5,462 bases of DNA from Methanomassiliicoccaceae archaeon (GTDB lineage: Archaea; Thermoplasmatota; Thermoplasmata; Methanomassiliicoccales; Methanomethylophilaceae), in NCBI GenBank assembly GCA_031260545.1, contig JAIRJQ010000061.1, positions 1 through 5,462 on the forward strand, read 5' to 3'. The notes under the pieces were generated by a model. That model saw nothing but the letters and a program-made list of their open reading frames with translations. It made no database searches and was not told the DNA's origin. Shown one piece after another: positions 1-4,226 of this stretch; the stretch's first letter is position 1; each line of letters starts with the position of its first letter. The position numbers were made by a program, and so were the translations under genes.

Positions 1-998
1 CGCCTCTCTTCCCTGTACCTGAATACCAGGTGCAGACTGTAGTCGATCCCCAGCGCTATTATCAATATAGGTACCGCGATGGCTATCGTCGACATCTCTA
101 TCCCTGCTAATATTGCGATACCGAATGTCCATACCACTGCGATCAGCAACCCAAGAAGGCCTACCAGCGTGTCCCTGAGGTCACGATATATCAGCAGAAG
201 CAACAGCGCAATGACGATTATCGCTATAGGCAGCAACATCGCAATGTCCTTCTGGGCCAGACTGCCGATGTCGTTCATCATCGTCACCATCCCGGCGACC
301 CTTATGTTCAGGCCTGTAGCGGGAGCGAAGGACTTGGCCGTGGAGATTATGTCCTTTTCAAAGCCATTCTGACCATCGTGTATAATGTCCAGATCTGCAT
401 CCATTACCGTTATGGAGATCATGCAGCCGCTCGCGGATACGTTGCCGGCTTCCACTATCCTGTCGCTGGTGAGAAGCGAGACAAGCATCATTGCGCTCGG
501 ATCTGAAAGGATCGCAGATGCCGTCGTTTTGATCGCGGCAGTAGTGATCGCCCCCGACTTGAACGCGGCTATGAGAACATCGTAATCAGTGGATCCCACC
601 ATTGCCTGTGCTATCGCAGACACAGGACTGTTGATCATGAATATTGAAAGATCGGAATAATTTTGTTTGTTCCCGTCCTTATCCGTATACTGCATCTCCG
701 CCAGCGATCTTTCGTATGTCAGGATGTCCACGAACATCTCTTGTGTGAATATGTCCCTTCCCGCATTACGGGCGTCCGCCATGCTCATGACGGACGTTGC
801 TGTTGTGAATTCTTCCGATATTATGTTGGATGCCCTGGTCATTTCGTTGTCGGGTGTGAAACCCCCCTCTTCCATGTCGAACGAGGGGGGGTTGACAGCT
901 ATCACACCAAGCGACGCGACCGTGATCATTATGAGTATCGCGATGGGTATAAACGGCCTTTTGGCCATGCTTTCCCCTGCTTTCTTCATGAATTCCAT
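1..998 (-). CDS. RND/MMPL-family exporter, N-terminal part (runs off the left edge)
   Basis: Reading the minus strand from the ATG at 998 gives 332 codons without a stop, continuing past position 1. The product is a polytopic membrane transporter of the RND superfamily (MMPL / COG1033-type 'predicted exporter'), expected to move hydrophobic or amphiphilic compounds across the cytoplasmic membrane; the substrate cannot be told. TM1 is about residues 15-35. A large extracytoplasmic loop follows (about 36-250), then three more hydrophobic segments at about 251-270, 277-299 and 302-318. TM4 runs into GIDYSLHLVFRYREE, the signature seen at this place in MMPL/Patched-like proteins. Only about half or less of a usual protein (700-800+ residues) is present. 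The start at 998 is chosen because GGTG (1008-1005) lies 6 nt upstream; an in-frame ATG at 989 is the alternative. It is divergent from the RPA operon. Family call is firm; specificity unknown. Confidence 0.88.
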   Translation of the reverse strand, partial: MEFMKKAGESMAKRPFIPIAILIMITVASLGVIAVNPPSFDMEEGGFTPDNEMTRASNIISEEFTTATSVMSMADARNAGRDIFTQEMFVDILTYERSLAEMQYTDKDGNKQNYSDLSIFMINSPVSAIAQAMVGSTDYDVLIAAFKSGAITTAAIKTTASAILSDPSAMMLVSLLTSDRIVEAGNVSASGCMISITVMDADLDIIHDGQNGFEKDIISTAKSFAPATGLNIRVAGMVTMMNDIGSLAQKDIAMLLPIAIIVIALLLLLIYRDLRDTLVGLLGLLIAVVWTFGIAILAGIEMSTIAIAVPILIIALGIDYSLHLVFRYREER

Positions 999-1004
999 CC
1001 TTTT

Positions 1005-1008
1005 CACC
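1005..1008 (-). promoter_or_regulatory. Ribosome binding site of the exporter
   Basis: On the minus strand GGTG is followed by AAAAGG and then ATG at 998. GGTG matches the archaeal anti-Shine-Dalgarno, and the 6-nt spacing supports 998 over the second in-frame ATG at 989. Confidence 0.6.
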
Positions 1009-1034
1009 TTTGTTGATGTCCCATGTCATTCCGC

Positions 1035-1053
1035 TTAACTATATCATGTTAAC
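1035..1053. promoter_or_regulatory. Inverted repeat around a TATA-like core upstream of the exporter
   Basis: TTAAC (1035-1039) and GTTAA (1048-1052) form a 5-bp inverted repeat around the AT-rich core TATATCAT. On the minus strand the core reads ATGATATA, about 45 nt upstream of the exporter start, so it could be a TATA box giving a short leader. The repeat arms could then be an operator. The arms are short, no regulator gene is in view, and this could be chance. Confidence 0.25.
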
Positions 1054-1093
1054 TTATCTTTGATGCGGGAAACCTGGTCATACAAGTGTGTGA

Positions 1094-1105
1094 ATTATTA
1101 TTTAA
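1094..1105 (-). promoter_or_regulatory. Candidate TATA box for the exporter (alternative)
   Basis: On the minus strand this reads GTTAAATAATAA, close to the archaeal TATA consensus, with purine-rich sequence just upstream that could act as a BRE. Transcription would start about 25 nt downstream, leaving a leader of roughly 70 nt before the ATG at 998. It competes with the TATA-like core at 1040-1047. This is a prediction from composition and position only. Confidence 0.3.
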
Positions 1106-1153
1106 CCGTTGTTTTCAATGTTAAGAAGTACTTTCGGACACCTCCCAGCATTC

Positions 1154-1162
1154 TTTATTAAG
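1154..1162 (+). promoter_or_regulatory. Candidate TATA box of the RPA-Rpap operon
   Basis: TTTATTAAG lies about 60 nt upstream of the RPA start. With the usual archaeal spacing, transcription would begin near 1180-1187 and give a leader of about 35 nt containing the ribosome binding site. No clear BRE is seen next to it, so the call is tentative. Confidence 0.35.
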
Positions 1163-1204
1163 TATGGGAACATCATCAAAAACAGACATAAGCGGTAATG
1201 CCGC

Positions 1205-1210
1205 GGAGGT
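1205..1210 (+). promoter_or_regulatory. Ribosome binding site of RPA
   Basis: GGAGGT ends 9 nt before the ATG at 1220. This decides between three nearby ATGs. The one at 1213 is out of frame and only 2 nt from the site. The one at 1226 is in frame but 15 nt away. The ATG at 1220 has normal spacing. Confidence 0.7.
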
Positions 1211-1219
1211 CGATGAAAA

Positions 1220-2536
1220 ATGAAAATGGAAGAACTAACACCCCATATTGAAGAACTGAAAAGGGTGGTCGGAGAAAAAGCGAGCGAAGAGGAATTGATA
1301 GACGAACTTAACACGTATCTTAACGTGTACCATGTTTCCATTGAAGCTGCGGTGAAAGGCATCAAAAGGAAATACGGTGATGAAACACCTCTCTTCGTGA
1401 CCGCATCATCGATCGCCAAAAAAATAAAGGAGATGACGGGAGACGAGAAGAACGTTGACCTCGTTGCAAAGATAGTTTACATCGAGGAGAAACAGATAAC
1501 CGCCCGAGGGGTCCCGAAAACAATATTCTCCGGCATACTGGGAGATGAAACGGGTACGATACCGTTCACTGTTTGGGATGTCGGAAAATTTGAACTGGTA
1601 AAAGGGGAAACATACAATTTCAAAAATGCCTACGGAAAAAAATGGAATGATAAGGTACAGTTGAACTTCAGCGAACGCAGCACCGCCGAAGTTTCTGCGA
1701 CACCGATAAAAACGCCCGAACGGACAATATCATATTCTGGCGACGTAAAGATATCGGAACTGAGGGAAGGATTGGGGAATGTCACGGTCACCGGAAAGAT
1801 CGTTTCTGCGGAGAACAAAACAATAACATCGAAAGGAGAGACGAAGACGGTATTGGCGGGTTATATTGCCGATGATACCGGAAAGGTTCAGTTCACCTCC
1901 TGGAATGATCTTGGATTGAAAGTTGACGAGGCTGTTTGCGCAAAGAACGCTTACGTCCGGGTCTGGAGAGGGATACCGCAGCTGAATTTTGGGGACCAGT
2001 GCGAGATCAGCCGTGTTGACGGCATCTTCCAGAACATCCAGAGCGGGCTGAACAAAAGGAGCATCGCCGATATCATCAAAGTGGGAGGGGGGCTGGACAT
2101 CGCTGTCACCGGGACAATAGTTGACGTGAGGACCGGCACCGGACTCATAAAAAGATGTCCGGAATGCAACCGCTCGATAATCGGTGACGAATGCACATCG
2201 CACGGAAAAGTGGAGGCAGTGAACGATCTCAGGATGAAAATCGTCATCGACGACGGAACGGGTGCGCTTAGCTCCATAGTCACCAGGGATGCCACCGAAT
2301 CCCTTACCGGCATCACGCTTGATGCGGCGATGGCGATGGCCTCGGACAAAGGCGATCAGGATGCCGTGCTCAAGGCTATCGATGAGAAGGTGCTCATAAT
2401 GAATGTTACCGCGGTCGGTAATGTATTAAGTGATGACTACGGCCCGATGATGATCGTCCGTGAAATAAAACAGATAGTGACTGATATGAAGAAAGAAGCG
2501 GAAGAGCTTATGGTAAAGGTGGAGGCATCTTTATGA
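1220..2536 (+). CDS. rpa: Archaeal replication protein A (single-stranded-DNA-binding protein)
   Basis: A 438-residue RPA that coats single-stranded DNA during replication, recombination and repair. Residues about 1-55 are a charged helical N-terminal region, which many euryarchaeal RPAs carry. OB-fold 1 spans about 72-155, with a GILGDETGTIPFTVWD strand signature at 105-120. OB-fold 2 spans about 176-265 and has the parallel signature GYIADDTGKVQFTSWND at 214-230. A third OB-like region, about 283-420, contains a zinc-finger motif Cys313-x2-Cys316-x8-Cys325-x2-His328 followed by another OB strand pair (IVIDDGTGALSS, 341-352). Three OB folds plus a C-terminal zinc finger is the known layout of euryarchaeal RPA41/RPA1-type proteins; here the fourth ligand appears to be His. 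The C-terminus is acidic/helical. Its stop codon overlaps the Rpap start by 4 nt (ATGA), so the two are one operon. Family assignment rests on domain pattern and partner gene. Confidence 0.92.
   Translation: MKMEELTPHIEELKRVVGEKASEEELIDELNTYLNVYHVSIEAAVKGIKRKYGDETPLFVTASSIAKKIKEMTGDEKNVDLVAKIVYIEEKQITARGVPKTIFSGILGDETGTIPFTVWDVGKFELVKGETYNFKNAYGKKWNDKVQLNFSERSTAEVSATPIKTPERTISYSGDVKISELREGLGNVTVTGKIVSAENKTITSKGETKTVLAGYIADDTGKVQFTSWNDLGLKVDEAVCAKNAYVRVWRGIPQLNFGDQCEISRVDGIFQNIQSGLNKRSIADIIKVGGGLDIAVTGTIVDVRTGTGLIKRCPECNRSIIGDECTSHGKVEAVNDLRMKIVIDDGTGALSSIVTRDATESLTGITLDAAMAMASDKGDQDAVLKAIDEKVLIMNVTAVGNVLSDDYGPMMIVREIKQIVTDMKKEAEELMVKVEASL
2518..2525 (+). promoter_or_regulatory. Ribosome binding site of Rpap, inside the RPA coding region
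   Basis: GGTGGAGG lies 7 nt before the ATG at 2533, within the last codons of RPA. Together with the ATGA stop/start overlap it indicates translational coupling of the two genes and fixes the Rpap start. Confidence 0.7.
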
Positions 2537-3429
2537 TCCTCCGAGAAACGGCATGGAGGGTCTTTGCAGGGGAGATGAACCTTTCCACGCTGGAAAGGAA
2601 GGGCGATGACGAAAAAGCGCCCACATATCTTATCACACCGCTCGGAACACGGCTGAGCAGGGTCCTCGTCGCCGGAGTGCTTCTGGACAAAGAGAACATA
2701 GGAAGCCCCGAGGACCCGTTGTGGAGAGCGAGGATGGAGGACGTATCGGGAAGCTATTTCATTAACGTCGGAAGGTATCAGCCGGAGGCGGCCACGGCGA
2801 TGGCGTCACTTGAAACGCCTTCTTTCGTTGCTGTCATAGGAAAGATAAGGACGTACCGGCCGGATGATACGAGAATGTACGTTTCCATAAGGCCGGAACG
2901 GATCATGAAGATCGATGCGGAGACGAGACAGCGCATTGTTCTGGAGACCGCACAGGCGACGTGGGGTCGTTTGAATAACGTTAAGCTGGCTCTTTCAATG
3001 CCGGATGCGTCGATAGATGACCTTGTGACGAAAGGCATGACGCGCGAGGAGGCGGAAGGCGTGACCGAGGCGATTGGTTTCTACGGAACTCCCGAATCGA
3101 CAAGATATCTGAAGCTCATTCAGAGCTCGTTGAGAATGCTGCTTCCTGACAAAGAGATAGACCTCGGTCTTCCCGAAGATGTTTCCGATATGCCGGATGA
3201 GATCGTCATTGACGAGAAAACAACAGCGGGCGATGTCGATAAGGAAGACCTTGTGCTCAATATGCTCGGCGAATTGGATAAGGACGGGCGCGGAGCGCCG
3301 ATGGACGAGCTCATAAGGCGCGCTGCGACCGAAGGCATCGCTAACACGGAACTTGAGGAGATCACCAACTCCCTTATGGACAAGGGGCTCGTGTACGAGC
3401 CGGTGCTCGGACGTCTGAAACGGATCTGA
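2533..3429 (+). CDS. rpap: RPA-associated protein (Rpap, COG3390 type)
   Basis: A 298-residue protein of the archaeal RPA-associated family, which is encoded next to rpa in many euryarchaea and acts with RPA on single-stranded DNA; in haloarchaea the paired genes are known to function together. Residues about 40-125 look like a single OB-fold (strands around RVLVAGVLLDK, WRARMEDVSGSYFINVG, FVAVIGKIRTYR, MYVSIRPERI). Residues about 128-205 are mainly helical. An acidic linker at about 206-236 (EDVSDMPDEIVIDEK) leads to a predicted winged-helix domain at about 237-298 (DLVLNMLGELD ... MDELIRRAA ... LEEITNSLMDKGLVYEP). OB-fold plus C-terminal winged helix is the layout of eukaryotic RPA32, so a role as the second RPA subunit is plausible but inferred. 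It starts inside the end of rpa and its stop codon directly abuts the 3' end of an oppositely oriented group II intron fragment. The winged helix seems complete, so the insertion has not truncated it. Confidence 0.88.
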   Translation: MILRETAWRVFAGEMNLSTLERKGDDEKAPTYLITPLGTRLSRVLVAGVLLDKENIGSPEDPLWRARMEDVSGSYFINVGRYQPEAATAMASLETPSFVAVIGKIRTYRPDDTRMYVSIRPERIMKIDAETRQRIVLETAQATWGRLNNVKLALSMPDASIDDLVTKGMTREEAEGVTEAIGFYGTPESTRYLKLIQSSLRMLLPDKEIDLGLPEDVSDMPDEIVIDEKTTAGDVDKEDLVLNMLGELDKDGRGAPMDELIRRAATEGIANTELEEITNSLMDKGLVYEPVLGRLKRI

Positions 3430-3467
3430 ATCGAGTAGGAGGTTGGTGTTAAGCCAACCGTCCTCTC
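3430..3467 (-). ncRNA. Group II intron domain VI and 3' splice site, with bulged branch-point A
   Basis: On the minus strand GAG (3467-3465) pairs with CTC (3435-3433), AGGA (3464-3461) with TCCT (3440-3437), and GGTTGG (3459-3454) with CCAACC (3446-3441). The 7-nt loop is CTTAACA. A3436 is left bulged between the two lower stems, 7 nt from the 3' end at T3430, which is the expected position of the lariat branch-point adenosine. C3460 is an unpaired base opposite. The end CTCGAT and the bulge position support the exact intron boundary at 3430. Confidence 0.8.
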
Positions 3468-3940
3468 ACACCACCCATCGTACCGTTCGGTAATGGGCGG
3501 TTCAAACATCTTTGCTGTACCTTTTTCCAATCATCCATCATGAAATACATTCCCAGGTCGTTTTGCAGATACTTCTTCGGGAGCAGTTGGTTGGCCGATC
3601 CGCTGGCCCTCCACGGGCTTTGTGTCTTGGCTACTTTCCACAGTTGACCCTTCCATAACTTCCAGCTGAGACCTTCGGGTTTTGTCTTTTGACTCATACC
3701 GTGCATATTCCTGAACTTGGTGTACGTTCTTTTCCATTGTTTGAGCAGGTATGTTCTGACCTTTCTCCTTACCCGCTTGTCCAAACTTTCGATACCGTTC
3801 TTCCGAGTTATGCCGTAATGTCCTGTCCATCCTCTCATGTAGATTCGGAGTTCGGATATTATCTGTATGATGCTCCTGCCTCTGTTACGTCTGGTTATCA
3901 GTCGTATCCTTCGGATCGCCCAAAAGCTGAATTTTACAGC
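3449..3940 (-). pseudogene. Group II intron reverse transcriptase/maturase, C-terminal X-domain fragment
   Basis: The frame is open from just after a TAA (3943-3941) down to the TAA at 3451-3449, 163 codons. The first ATG is at 3838 and would give 129 residues. Recognisable intron-maturase (GIIM) features are LITRRNRGRS, then SELRIYMRGWTGHYGI, LDKRVRRKVRTYLLKQWKR and LPKKYL..LGMYFMMDDW near the end. A full intron-encoded protein is about 400-600 residues with a reverse transcriptase domain first; none of that is left, so no reverse transcriptase activity is possible. VKFSFW, just before the good match, resembles the KFLGFSF motif preceding domain X but lacks about 20 linking residues, so it may be a remnant or chance. 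The frame stays open through domain V (reading NRPLPNGTMGGVRGR) and stops in the domain VI loop. No clear ribosome binding site precedes the ATG. Expression is doubtful. Confidence 0.82.
3469..3502 (-). ncRNA. Group II intron domain V
   Basis: Read on the minus strand, ACCGCCCAT (3501-3493) pairs with ATGGGTGGT (3478-3470) in a 9-bp lower stem that includes one G-U pair. A 2-nt bulge, CG (3480-3479), lies on the 3' side. TACC/GGTA form the upper stem, capped by a GAAC loop (3488-3485). The 34-nt size, asymmetric 2-nt bulge, 4-bp upper stem and tetraloop match the catalytic core hairpin of group II introns. It is followed by the usual GTGAGAGGACGG linker into domain VI. Confidence 0.85.
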
Positions 3941-4166
3941 TTATTCTTATCTTTGGCCTTTATAGAAGCGCGCGCACGACCATTTTTGGGAAACGGACGA
4001 CAGTTTATATTTGACTGTTATTGATGAAAAGTGATATCATTAAATATGTGATAAAAATTCAATAATTTCTTCGCTGTTATAATCTTTGATGCCTTACATT
4101 TTCCCTTTAAAATAAATGAAAACCATTGCAAAGACCTGTCGATAAAGCATGAAAAAAGATAAAGGA
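3941..4166. other. AT-rich intergenic region between the intron remnant and the surface-protein terminator
   Basis: I see no gene here: only very short open frames without ribosome binding sites, and no RNA gene. The first 25 bases on the plus strand (TTATTC...CCTTTATAG, 3941-3965) are pyrimidine/T-rich. They may be the original rpap transcription terminator, pushed about 500 nt downstream by the intron insertion. The rest is AT-rich without clear repeats. Confidence 0.5.
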
Positions 4167-4189
4167 AGGAGGGGTGAGTTGCCCCTCCT
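4150..4189 (-). terminator. Hairpin plus T-rich terminator of the surface-protein gene
   Basis: AGGAGGGG (4167-4174) and CCCCTCCT (4182-4189) form a perfect 8-bp stem with a 7-nt loop. On the minus strand it is followed by TTCCTTTATCTTTTTT, a T-rich tract ending near 4150, about 40 nt after the stop codon of the gene at 4227. On the plus strand the same hairpin is followed by ATTTTGTTGTTG, so it may also stop plus-strand readthrough. Archaeal termination depends mainly on T-tracts; the GC-rich hairpin could also stabilise the mRNA 3' end. Confidence 0.65.
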
Positions 4190-4226
4190 ATTTTGTTGTT
4201 GATCTGATGTGTTCTTTACCTTACGG

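Larger units (their letters stand above)
3430..3940 (-). mobile_element. 5'-truncated group II intron (3' remnant)
   Basis: On the minus strand this contains, in order, the maturase/X domain of an intron-encoded reverse transcriptase, ribozyme domain V (3502-3469) and domain VI (3467-3433). The sequence ends in CCTACTCGAT at 3430, a typical group II intron 3' end. Domains I-III, the reverse transcriptase fingers/palm and the 5' splice site are missing. Maturase-like sequence fades out between about 3915 and 3940, where an in-frame stop (3943-3941) appears, so the upstream boundary is approximate. The intron is antisense to rpa-rpap and its last base touches the Rpap stop codon. Without domain I it cannot self-splice or move by itself. 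An intact 3' end with a lost 5' end suggests incomplete target-primed reverse transcription, although later deletion would look the same. Confidence 0.85.

Noticed and set aside
79..1038. Several plus-strand open frames of 66-123 codons across the left kilobase
   Set aside because: They lie opposite the continuous exporter frame on the minus strand, which has clear transmembrane segments and the GIDYSLH signature. They are shadows.
1730..2349. Minus-strand open frames of 132-157 codons opposite RPA
   Set aside because: Antisense shadows of the OB-fold coding region, with no start signals or recognisable domains.
3522..3526. Plus-strand TTTTT as a terminator for rpap inside the intron remnant
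   Set aside because: Only five T residues in ordinary intron sequence; too weak to call.
3120..3530. Minus-strand frame containing FEPPITERYDGWCERTVG
   Set aside because: That string is the translation of intron domain V in another frame, a familiar misannotation. The rest is antisense to rpap.
3531..3830. Second minus-strand frame of 99 codons in the intron
   Set aside because: Offset frame of the maturase, without maturase motifs.
3689..4024. Plus-strand open frame of 111 codons
   Set aside because: Mostly antisense to the maturase X domain, with no recognisable domain and no ribosome binding site.
3430..4226. CRISPR array, tRNA or toxin-antitoxin pair in the intergenic region
   Set aside because: No regularly spaced repeats, no cloverleaf and no paired small genes with ribosome binding sites were seen.
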